64,000 nucleotides of DNA from Kribbella pratensis (GTDB lineage: Bacteria; Actinomycetota; Actinomycetes; Propionibacteriales; Kribbellaceae), in contig NZ_SODP01000001.1 of the NCBI RefSeq assembly GCF_004365355.1, forward strand, positions 1,867,473 to 1,931,472, read 5' to 3'. Positions 52,815 to 60,359 of the stretch are shown here, piece by piece; position 1 is the stretch's first letter; each line of letters begins with the position of its first letter. The position numbers and the translations under genes were made by a program. The notes under the pieces were generated by a model. It had not been told where the DNA came from, made no database searches, and saw only the letters and a list, made by a program, of their open reading frames with translations.

Positions 52815-53641
52815 CGGTGCCGGTCGGGCTGGCCGAACAGACCGAGATCGCCGCGTACGTCGACTTCGCGGCCGGTGCGTCGGCGTCGGTACGGGAAACG
52901 CTGGGGATCAGCTCGCGGCGCATCGGCGACGTACAGGCCCTGGTGCTTCGCGAGGACCCGAGCGGGTTCTTCAACCGGGCCGGCGGGTTTCCGACCACCG
53001 AGTCGATCAGGGTGGACGCGCTCTCGGAGGTGTGCGACTTCTTCCGCGAGCAAGGGCTGTCGCAGGGGGCGCTCGCGATCGCGCCGTCATTGCTGCCCGC
53101 TGACTGGGAAACGACTGCCGCGAAGTCGAACCTCGCTCCTGGCGGTCGCTACGCGAAACTGGGCTGCGAGATCGAGACCGCGCTCGCTGGGATCGCTGGG
53201 GGCGCTGGGGGCCCAGGTCTGCGGGTCGGTCTGGTCGAGCCGCCCCAGGCGCGGGAGTTCGCGACGGTGATGATGGCGACCTTCGGGTTCGCCGCGCCGG
53301 CGATGGCCGAGATGACCGCGTCGTGCGTGGGCCGCGCGAACTGGCAGCAATACGCCGTCTGGGACGACGGCGAGATCGTTGCCGTCGGCAGCATCTTCGT
53401 CAACGGTGAGTGCGCTGACATGTTCGGCGGCGCTACCGTGCCGGGCGCCCGCGGTCGTGGTGCACAGTCGGCGCTCCTCACTGCCCGCCTCCGCGGCGCC
53501 CGGGCCGCCGGTTGCCGCTGGATGGTCGCCGAGACCGGCGCCGAAGCACCGGGGGAGCACAACACGTCCCTCCACAACCTGCAACGAGCCGGTTTCGAGC
53601 GCCTGTACGACCGAGTCACCTGGGTGTGGCGCGCTGTGTAA
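52811..53641 (+). CDS. GNAT-family N-acetyltransferase
   Basis: This 276-residue protein has its GNAT core in the C-terminal half: WDDGEIVAVGSIFVNGECAD near residue 180, the acetyl-CoA loop GATVPGARGRGAQSALLTAR near 202, and NTSLHNLQRAGFERLYDRVT near 252. The N-terminal ~130 residues are a degenerate second domain, as in two-domain GNATs. The start at 52811 overlaps the hydrolase stop. The substrate is unknown; pairing with a peptidase-like hydrolase hints at amino-acid or peptide chemistry. Confidence 0.88.
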   Translation: MTVPVGLAEQTEIAAYVDFAAGASASVRETLGISSRRIGDVQALVLREDPSGFFNRAGGFPTTESIRVDALSEVCDFFREQGLSQGALAIAPSLLPADWETTAAKSNLAPGGRYAKLGCEIETALAGIAGGAGGPGLRVGLVEPPQAREFATVMMATFGFAAPAMAEMTASCVGRANWQQYAVWDDGEIVAVGSIFVNGECADMFGGATVPGARGRGAQSALLTARLRGARAAGCRWMVAETGAEAPGEHNTSLHNLQRAGFERLYDRVTWVWRAV

Positions 53642-53651
53642 GGGTTGAGCC

Positions 53652-54281
53652 ATGACGTCACGGCTGGTCTGTTTCGACCTCGACAACACGTTGATCGACC
53701 GCGACAGGGCGTTTGTGGCGTGGGCGCGCTGGTGGGTTGGCCGGGCCGGACTTGGTCCGGAGGCGGTGGACTGGCTGATTGCCAATGACAACGGCGGGTT
53801 CACGCCGCGCGGCGAGTTGTTCCGAGGATTCGAGCGGCGGTTCGGTGTGGGGATTTCGGTGGACGACTACGACCGGGAGCACCCGCCGTTCACCTCGGTG
53901 GATCCCGAGGTACTCGATGGGCTGGCGACTCTGCGTGCGTCGGGTTGGCGGGTGGCTGTGGTGACGAACGGGAACGTCGTCCAGCAGTCAGCCAAACTCG
54001 CGCACACGGGTATCGACCGCGCAGTCGACTACTGCTGCATCTCGGGCGCCGTCGGGGTCCGAAAGCCCGATGCCCGGATCTTCGCCATCGCAGCCGAGGG
54101 TGCCGGCGCGGGGCTCGAGGGCGGGTGGATGATTGGCGATCATCCGGCGTACGACATCGCAGGTGGAATCAACGCCGGCCTTCGCACGATCCGCATCGGG
54201 AGCCACCATGCGGTGGACTCACCGATTGCGGATCATCACTTCGATTCGGTGCTCGAAGCGTTCGCTCTGCTGTCTAGTTGA
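53652..54281 (+). CDS. HAD-superfamily hydrolase
   Basis: This 209-residue phosphatase-like HAD protein has motif I CFDLDNTLIDRDRAFVAWAR with both Asp residues, motif II VAVVTNGNVVQQ near residue 100, motif III Lys in GVRKPDARIFAIAAEGAG and motif IV WMIGDHPAYDIAGGINAGLR near residue 160. The helical cap lies between about residues 20 and 80. It probably dephosphorylates a small metabolite. It follows the acetyltransferase gene after 10 bases and overlaps the convergent peptidase gene by 8. Confidence 0.91.
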   Translation: MTSRLVCFDLDNTLIDRDRAFVAWARWWVGRAGLGPEAVDWLIANDNGGFTPRGELFRGFERRFGVGISVDDYDREHPPFTSVDPEVLDGLATLRASGWRVAVVTNGNVVQQSAKLAHTGIDRAVDYCCISGAVGVRKPDARIFAIAAEGAGAGLEGGWMIGDHPAYDIAGGINAGLRTIRIGSHHAVDSPIADHHFDSVLEAFALLSS

Positions 54282-56385
54282 AGGCGTCGGCCAAGGCTTT
54301 GCGGCCGCCGACCACCGGTATGTCGATGGAGCTGCGGGAAAGGTCGAGGGTCAGTTGAGTGCCGGGCGCGGGCCGGATGGTGAAGTCGCGGTCGCTCGAC
54401 ACGATCATCAGAGCCAGTCTGTTTCCGGCCGGGACGACGGTGTCCTTCGGCTGCAGGTCGATGTCCAGCCGGTACATCTTGCCCGGCTTGACCGGGGCAT
54501 CGATCCAGTCGGACACGCGGTTGGCCGGGTCCATCCAGCCGCGGGTGAGGATCGTGCCGGTACCGGTCGGGGAGTAGCTGACCAGCGCAGCGGTGACATT
54601 CGCCTTCGATGCGCTGAAGGCGAGTTGCAGCGAGGCGGACGGCGTACCGCTGATGCGGACCGGCTTGGTCAGCGGAGGCGTCTGGTACACCAGCCGCACC
54701 CCCGAGGACGGCGCGTTCGCCGAAGTGATCGCCGCGATCGATGAGTCGTCGGTGAGCGTCTCGGTTCCCGCCTTGACCGATGCGAAGGTCAGGCCGCCGC
54801 GTGTCGGCGCTCCCGGCGTGACATGCAGTCCTGCCTGGCCGGCGGCCGGATCCGGCCACTCGGCGTACGGCGTCGGGTTGGCGTTGCCGCATTGCAGGCT
54901 GACGGTCGCACCATCGGCAACCTTCTGGCCGGCGGCTGTTGCCACGGGGGAGGCCAGGACCAGATGGGTCGAGTCCGGGATCTTCGCGATCAGCCGGGTC
55001 GTGGTGGTGACCGTGCCGTCGGAGTTGGTCTGCGGCACGGTCAAGGAGAACCCGATCCGGAACGGTTGCGTATCCGCGACCGCGAGCGTCGCTGTGTTGG
55101 ACTGCTCGCCGGCCACCGTCGTCTGCCGCGGCGGACACGACGCGGCCTCACGAACAACCCACGATCGCGGCAACCGCTCGACCCCGTTCTGCACGCCGTA
55201 CAGATACCGGGTGAACCAGTAGTTGACGAGTACGTCGGGTGGCGCGCCGCCGTGGCCGCCCTGGTGGAAGTAGAACATGTGCGGCACGTGCTGCTTCTTC
55301 AGAGCGGCGTAGAACTGGGCCGCGTTCTTCGTCATCACGTTGAAGTCGTTGTTGCCATGGGCAAGCAAGGTCGCGGCACGGACGTTGCCTACGTCCTTCA
55401 TGTAGTCGCGCTCCTGCCAGAACTTGTTGCGGTTGCCGGTGGCGCGATCGATGTTGCGCTCGATGTCGTCGATCACCGGCTGGCAGATGGTCCGCGCACC
55501 GATCTCGTCGAGCCGTGAGTAGACAACGTCGGCCAGTACGTCGAGGTCCTCGCCCTGGAAGGCGTTGTTGTTGCCGGACGGGTTGGACGACGAGTGCGGC
55601 GCCCGGACCATGCCGTTGGCGCGGTAGTAGTCGTACCAGTCCGAGATGGCCGAGATCGGCACGATCGCCTTCAGGCCGGCCACTCCGGTCGTGGCGACGG
55701 CCTCCGGCAGCGTGCCGTTGTACGACGTACCGATCATGCCGACGTTTCCGGTCGTCCAGCCGGCGACCGCCGGGGTCGAGCCGTCCTTGGTCGTGTACGC
55801 GCGGGCTCGACCGTTGAGCCAGTCGATCACGGCCTTCGCGGCTAGGGTTTCGTTCCTGCCGCCGGAGGTCGGGCAGCCGTCCGAATGGCCCGTGCCCGGC
55901 GACTCCGCGTGGACGACGGCGAACCCACGTGGCACCCAGGTCGACTCGTAGACGGTGCTGATCACCGGGCTGGTGTCGAAAGCCGACCAGAACGGAGCGC
56001 GCGGACGTGTTGCCGGCGGGGAGCCGAGCTCGTGATCAACGCCCCAGTTGCTGTACTCGTCCGCCGTACCTGCGTAGTACGGGCTGTCCTCGAAGATGAC
56101 CGGCACCTTCAGCCCCTGGGTGAGGACCTCGGACGGCGCGGTGAAGTCGGCGTGGATCCGGTCGGGCGCGCCGTCGTGGTCGCTGTCGAACGGCGCCTGC
56201 ACCCACACCTCACCGCTGTACCAATCGGCGGGGTTGGTCGAGAAGACGGCCTGAGCGAGACCGTCGACGAAGGTCGGCGCCGCCGGCGCGGCGACCGCCT
56301 GTTGTGACGCCTGAGCCGGACTTGCGACCGCTGCTGCCACGAGCGCGGCCGCAGCCGCAGCACTCACCAGAACTCGGATCCTCAT
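54274..56385 (-). CDS. Secreted Xaa-Pro dipeptidyl-peptidase/CocE-NonD hydrolase
   Basis: This 703-residue exported enzyme has a signal peptide (MRIRVLVSAAAAAALVAAAV, cut after PAQA). The alpha/beta hydrolase core has VIFEDSPYYAGTADEYSNWG near residue 96, FAVVHAESPGTGHSDGCPTS near 156, the nucleophile elbow GMIGTSYNGTLPEAVATTG near 218, LLAHGNNDFNVMTKNAAQF for the acid near 346 and MFYFHQGGHGGAPPDVLV for the His near 374. A C-terminal jelly-roll domain (WMDPANRVSDWIDAPVKPGK) is typical of the S15 peptidase family. It removes Xaa-Pro dipeptides from peptides outside the cell. Confidence 0.93.
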   Translation of the reverse strand: MRIRVLVSAAAAAALVAAAVASPAQASQQAVAAPAAPTFVDGLAQAVFSTNPADWYSGEVWVQAPFDSDHDGAPDRIHADFTAPSEVLTQGLKVPVIFEDSPYYAGTADEYSNWGVDHELGSPPATRPRAPFWSAFDTSPVISTVYESTWVPRGFAVVHAESPGTGHSDGCPTSGGRNETLAAKAVIDWLNGRARAYTTKDGSTPAVAGWTTGNVGMIGTSYNGTLPEAVATTGVAGLKAIVPISAISDWYDYYRANGMVRAPHSSSNPSGNNNAFQGEDLDVLADVVYSRLDEIGARTICQPVIDDIERNIDRATGNRNKFWQERDYMKDVGNVRAATLLAHGNNDFNVMTKNAAQFYAALKKQHVPHMFYFHQGGHGGAPPDVLVNYWFTRYLYGVQNGVERLPRSWVVREAASCPPRQTTVAGEQSNTATLAVADTQPFRIGFSLTVPQTNSDGTVTTTTRLIAKIPDSTHLVLASPVATAAGQKVADGATVSLQCGNANPTPYAEWPDPAAGQAGLHVTPGAPTRGGLTFASVKAGTETLTDDSSIAAITSANAPSSGVRLVYQTPPLTKPVRISGTPSASLQLAFSASKANVTAALVSYSPTGTGTILTRGWMDPANRVSDWIDAPVKPGKMYRLDIDLQPKDTVVPAGNRLALMIVSSDRDFTIRPAPGTQLTLDLSRSSIDIPVVGGRKALADAFN

Positions 56386-56684
56386 GCGGTGGGCCCCTCC
56401 AGCATTCGACGGGCGGATCGAACCCCTGAATCATCCGGCCCCACCCCCCGAACCGCAACCGCTACCCGCGGGGCGCACCGCGCTCGTCCGACCACAACTT
56501 CATGAACACAATTCTGATCACCGCAGGCATGGCAGTGATCAGTTTGGTAATCACGCCAACGGCCGCACGCAATGTCGAAGAGTCGACTTTTGCCACCCCG
56601 GATCTGCCAGTCCATGTCCGACGTACTGGCGGTCTGATGGACAGAATTGTGATCATGCCGAGCCGGGGTGATCAGTTTTCTGTT
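56386..56684. other. 299-base lower-GC gap with repeated TGATCA sites
   Basis: No convincing gene fills the gap between two secreted peptidase genes. It has noticeably more A and T than its surroundings. CTGATCAC (56514-56521) and GTGATCAG (56535-56542) form a perfect 8-base dyad; GTGATCAGTTT occurs at 56535 and again at 56668, and another TGATCA lies near 56649. Short frames on both strands have unusual codon use and no family features. Confidence 0.55.
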
Positions 56685-57977
56685 CTAGCCAAGGGCTGCG
56701 CGGAGGATTGCATGGGCTCCGGTGACGATGGACTCGCGGTTGGCTTCGTAGGTTGGGTCGGTGATCTCGGTCTTGTTTGCCGGGTCGAAGGACAGGACCG
56801 GGACATGTAGGTGGCCGGCCGGCATCGATGGGTCGAGGAGGTCGCGTTGGAGGGTGTTGCGGTAGGCGACCTCGTTGGACAGGTAGCCGCCGCCGGTGCC
56901 CTCTGAGGCGATCGAGCCGGGTGTCGGGCCGTCTGGCCGGCGTACGGGCTCGGTCTGGCCGGCCGGGATCTCCAGGACCGATGTGTTGACGCGGGTCCGG
57001 AACGGGCTGACGTCGGCCTGCGACATGCGAGCCAGCGGAAGGCTCGAGGTGATGAACTCGGGGCCCGGCGGCATGCTGGGGGAGACGACCGGTGCGTTGA
57101 TCGTGCCACCGCCCCAGAGGTTGTTGTTGTCGCCGATCGAGCTGACCGAACGGCGCCTGCCGTTGAAGACCTCGAGGTCGAAGATGCCGACGCGACCCTG
57201 GCTCGCGGTCATGACGAGATCGGCGTGCTGCGGACCCGGCCGGTAGTGCGGCGCGAGCGTGTTCTCGACCATGCCCTCGTCGAAATCGGTGTACCGGACC
57301 GGGAAGACGACGGTCTGGATCTCGTACGTCTTGCCGTTCACAGTCCAGCGCTGCCCGTCGAGCGTGAGCGCGTTCGCGCCGGACGGGTTGCCGATGCGGA
57401 TGTCCGCGTCCAGAGTGAACGGGTCGAACCCGGTGACAAGGATCTTCCGCACGCCCGGCGTGAAGCGAGTGCTCGTGATGCCCCGCGAGGCGTACTCGAA
57501 CGACTTGATGAGCCCGGCCCGTTCGGTCGTGCCGAGGCCGAAGCGTGGTTGCCACTGACGTAAGGCGAATGCCATCGAGATCCGCGCCCAGTACAGGCCG
57601 CGGTCGTCGGTTGGCGGGAGCGCGTCGGCTCCGTGGACGGGATGCTGAGCCCGGTACGTCGCCGTACGCCAGAGCGTCTCGCCCTGGGCACGCACGAGAG
57701 CCGCCGCGGCCTGACGGCTGGGGACGTGGCACAGGAGTCGAGTGAAGAGCTCAACCTGCTGGTCGAAGCCGGACCGCCGCAGGATCTCGGCCGGAACCGA
57801 CGGACCACCGTCCACCCCTCTGTCGAGTCGCTGCTCCTCGACGGTCCCGGCGGTCGACTGATCCAGACAGCCCGTCGTCGGCACGGCGTGTACTACGGGC
57901 GCGCCGGTGAGGACGGCGGTCAGCGCCAGGGCGCCGATGAGCAGGGAACGGTGGAATGAGCTGGGGCGGAGTCTCAT
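56685..57977 (-). CDS. Secreted pyroglutamyl-peptidase-like protein with Cys-to-Ser change
   Basis: This 430-residue protein has a signal peptide (SLLIGALALTAVLTGAPVVH, cut near HAVP), a helical N-terminal region of about 150 residues and a C-terminal pyrrolidone carboxyl peptidase (C15) domain starting KILVTGFDPFTLDADIRIGN near residue 180. The Glu of the triad is in GRVGIFDLEVFNGRRR near 267 and the His in PAGHLHVPVLSFDP near 389. The nucleophile block, normally SAGTYxCN, reads EGTGGGYLSNEVAYR near 366, with Ser in the Cys position. It may be inactive or serine-dependent. Confidence 0.85.
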   Translation of the reverse strand: MRLRPSSFHRSLLIGALALTAVLTGAPVVHAVPTTGCLDQSTAGTVEEQRLDRGVDGGPSVPAEILRRSGFDQQVELFTRLLCHVPSRQAAAALVRAQGETLWRTATYRAQHPVHGADALPPTDDRGLYWARISMAFALRQWQPRFGLGTTERAGLIKSFEYASRGITSTRFTPGVRKILVTGFDPFTLDADIRIGNPSGANALTLDGQRWTVNGKTYEIQTVVFPVRYTDFDEGMVENTLAPHYRPGPQHADLVMTASQGRVGIFDLEVFNGRRRSVSSIGDNNNLWGGGTINAPVVSPSMPPGPEFITSSLPLARMSQADVSPFRTRVNTSVLEIPAGQTEPVRRPDGPTPGSIASEGTGGGYLSNEVAYRNTLQRDLLDPSMPAGHLHVPVLSFDPANKTEITDPTYEANRESIVTGAHAILRAALG

Positions 57978-58110
57978 ACGGGGTGTCTATCAGATTTCGC
58001 GGCCGGAGCCGAGAGATTCGAAGACTTTGTGGGTACTGCAGACTGTATGCAATCTGCTACCTTCAGGAGGACGGCACCGCCCACGCCGTCCGCGCGTGAG
58101 GAGCCCTCCG

Positions 58111-58845
58111 TTGACCAATCCGTCCCGCCGTCAGGCCCTGACCGCCGGCCTGGCCGCTCTCGGCGCCGGAGCCCTCGCCGGTTGCCCAGGGGCCGCTGGA
58201 GGCGCCCCCGAACTCTCGGCCGGCACGCAGATCCCGAGCACAACCGCTAAACCGGTTGCCGACGGCAAGCAAGCTCTCGAGCGGCTGATGGCGGGCAACG
58301 CCCGCTTCGTTGCGGCTCAGGACCAGGACCTGGACGAAGGTATTGCGCGGCGCGTGGCGGTGAGCAAAGGCCAGCATCCGTTCGCCACCGTCCTCGGCTG
58401 CGTCGACTCCCGCGTGTCGATCGAGCTCGTCTTCGACCAGGGGCTCGGCGATCTCGTCGTCGTACGAAGTGCCGGCGGAGCGCTCGACCAGTCGGTGACC
58501 GGCAGCATCGAGTTCGGCATCGCCGAGCTCCACACCCCGCTCCTCCTGGTGCTCGGCCACCAGCGCTGCGGTGCCCTGGACGCCACCATCAAGGCCCTGG
58601 ACGCCGACCAACGCACCTCTCACACCAAGGGCCTCGACTACCTCGTAGACACCCTCGCGCCCGCCGTCCGCCAGGTCACCGGCAAACCCGGCGACCGCCT
58701 GACCAACGCCGTACAGGCCAACGTCGCCCTCGTCCTCGCCAAACTCGGCCAGTCACCCGTCATCGGCCCCTTGGAAAGGTCCGGCAAACTCCGACTGGCC
58801 TCCGCTTACTACGAACTCGACACCGGCAAGGTCACCATGCTCTAG
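58111..58845 (+). CDS. Exported beta-carbonic anhydrase (Tat lipoprotein-like)
   Basis: The product has 244 residues from TTG 58111, with GAGGAG upstream. The N-terminus SRRQALTAGLAALGAGALAG is followed by Cys, combining a twin-arginine start with a lipobox, so it is probably exported folded and lipid-anchored. Zinc ligands of a beta-carbonic anhydrase are present: VLGCVDSRVSIELVFDQGLG near residue 91 (Cys and Asp) and LLVLGHQRCGALDATIKAL near 149 (His and Cys). It interconverts CO2 and bicarbonate outside the membrane. It converges on a cytoplasmic beta-carbonic anhydrase gene with an 18-base gap. Confidence 0.92.
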   Translation: MTNPSRRQALTAGLAALGAGALAGCPGAAGGAPELSAGTQIPSTTAKPVADGKQALERLMAGNARFVAAQDQDLDEGIARRVAVSKGQHPFATVLGCVDSRVSIELVFDQGLGDLVVVRSAGGALDQSVTGSIEFGIAELHTPLLLVLGHQRCGALDATIKALDADQRTSHTKGLDYLVDTLAPAVRQVTGKPGDRLTNAVQANVALVLAKLGQSPVIGPLERSGKLRLASAYYELDTGKVTML

Positions 58846-58863
58846 CCAGGCCGGCGCGACGGG

Positions 58864-59361
58864 TCAGTCGATCTGGGTCAGACGGCCGTCGTCGACGTCG
58901 TACATGAAGCCGCCGACGAGGATGTCATCACCGATCAGAGGGTGTTCTCGCACGGCGGCGACGTCCCGGCGGAGAGCCTCGAGCTGGTCGGGAATCACCG
59001 GGATCGGCAGGTACCCGGCCGGCTTGCCCGCGGCCTGCTCGACCTTCGCGCGCAAGTCGTCCTCGGACATCGCGGCCATCGCGCAGCGGGTGTGCGGGAT
59101 GATCATGATCCGGCGTACGCCGAGCAGTTGGGCGCCGAGCACCAGACCGGTCATCGTGACCTCGGTGACCCGCCCGCCAGGGGAGCGCAGGACCTTCGCG
59201 TCACCCGGCTTGAGGCCGAGCATCTCCAGCGGCGGGATCCGGGAGTCCATGCAGGTGACCAGGCCGATTCCGGCGTGCGCGATCCCGTCGAAACCGCCGT
59301 AGTGGAAATCTGCGGCGTACTCCGCGTTGGCGGCGAGCAGATCGTCGAATCCGCCGGTCAT
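58864..59361 (-). CDS. Cytoplasmic beta-carbonic anhydrase
   Basis: The product has 165 residues from ATG 59361. Zinc ligands are in GIGLVTCMDSRIPPLEMLGL near residue 36 (Cys and Asp) and MIIPHTRCAMAAMSEDDLRA near 88 (His and Cys). This matches the short beta-carbonic anhydrases of Actinobacteria. The ATG overlaps the stop of the sucrase/ferredoxin-like gene by four bases, so the two are translationally coupled. A longer frame to 59427 lies inside that gene and is not preferred. Confidence 0.93.
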   Translation of the reverse strand: MTGGFDDLLAANAEYAADFHYGGFDGIAHAGIGLVTCMDSRIPPLEMLGLKPGDAKVLRSPGGRVTEVTMTGLVLGAQLLGVRRIMIIPHTRCAMAAMSEDDLRAKVEQAAGKPAGYLPIPVIPDQLEALRRDVAAVREHPLIGDDILVGGFMYDVDDGRLTQID

Positions 59362-60308
59362 CGGATCGAGCCTGACACTGGAGTTCCGGTTTGCAGGATC
59401 GACATCGCGAACGGTTCCTTTCCACACGAGTCCGGACGGGGAGGATCAGCGAGCGTGCTGGTGACGGGGACGATCCACGACCTGCCGTCGAGGTGCTGGA
59501 CGGTCACAGTCTCGGGGTCGTCGGCCATCACACGCAACGCATCCAGGGAGAGCTCGCCGGTGAGCTCTCGTACGGCGACCTCAGCCGCCTGACCGCGCTT
59601 GCTCCAGGTGGAGCGGCCGCGCAGCCCGGTGGTGATGGTCTCGCCGCGATCGGCCGCGGCCAGCGCCTCGACCGCCGTCTCGACGGTGAGATGCCCGTGC
59701 ATCGTGCCTGCGGGCAGGTAGGTCGCGGTCGGAGCGAAGCGGTGTCCGCCGAGATGGTTGGCTTCCCACACGCGGCCCGGTGCCCGTTCGGCGAGCCCTG
59801 ACACCAGCGGCCGACCGAGAAGCGCGCAACATTCGTCACGCTTGCCGTTCGTACACACGAGCACGACCGGCTCGTCGACCGGCAGGAGCGCGGGCAGCGA
59901 GGCGATCACCGCAGCGCGGTCACCGCGCGCGACCGCACCGAGATCAAGGTCGCGCAGCTCGGAGGGGTCCGCGAGCCGGCCGCCGAGCAGCCAGCTCCGG
60001 CCCGGCGTGGTCGAGGCGACGAACACCTGATGCGACCGCTCGGCCGCGTCCGCGTGCCGCCCCGGCGACCGGATCAGCCCGAACCGTAGGTCGGCCTTCT
60101 TGCACTCGTCGTCGAACGCCCCGCCAAACTCCGCATCGAGGTGGCTCTGCGTCGGCGCCTTCGCACCCCAGGGCCCCGGCTGCTCCAGAACAACCCATCC
60201 CTTGGCCACGACCGCAGTCCCGGCGAGGGGTTCACGCAGCACCCGGCAGTACGTCGAACACAGGCCGGGCCGGGCTGTGTTCGACAAAGCATCGGGCGCA
60301 GGGGTCAC
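59358..60308 (-). CDS. Sucrase/ferredoxin-like family protein
   Basis: The product has 316 residues from GTG 60308. It has the family's Cys-rich segments: GLCSTYCRVLREPLAGTA near residue 16 and VVLVCTNGKRDECCALLGRP near 158, then GRVWEANHLGGHRFAPTATY near 188. The family has a thioredoxin-like ferredoxin fold and can carry a 2Fe-2S cluster; despite the name no sucrase activity is implied. The start is uncertain, because GGTGAGG lies only 2 bases before the GTG. It is coupled to the carbonic anhydrase gene by a 4-base overlap. Confidence 0.87.
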   Translation of the reverse strand: MTPAPDALSNTARPGLCSTYCRVLREPLAGTAVVAKGWVVLEQPGPWGAKAPTQSHLDAEFGGAFDDECKKADLRFGLIRSPGRHADAAERSHQVFVASTTPGRSWLLGGRLADPSELRDLDLGAVARGDRAAVIASLPALLPVDEPVVLVCTNGKRDECCALLGRPLVSGLAERAPGRVWEANHLGGHRFAPTATYLPAGTMHGHLTVETAVEALAAADRGETITTGLRGRSTWSKRGQAAEVAVRELTGELSLDALRVMADDPETVTVQHLDGRSWIVPVTSTLADPPRPDSCGKEPFAMSILQTGTPVSGSIR

Positions 60309-60343
60309 ACCCTCACCGTACGCGACGTGAGACAGTCGTCCCT

Positions 60344-60359
60344 CATGATGATCATCATG
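60344..60359. promoter_or_regulatory. 16-base perfect palindrome upstream of the ferredoxin-carbonic anhydrase pair
   Basis: CATGATGATCATCATG is its own reverse complement. It straddles the stop codon of the MFS gene and lies 35 bases before the GTG of the next gene on the minus strand, as an operator for that pair would. Confidence 0.5.

Noticed and set aside
56502..56810. Plus-strand frame with a hydrophobic start, possible small secreted peptide
   Set aside because: It runs into the antisense of the C15 peptidase gene, has no ribosome site, and its codon use is unlike neighbours.
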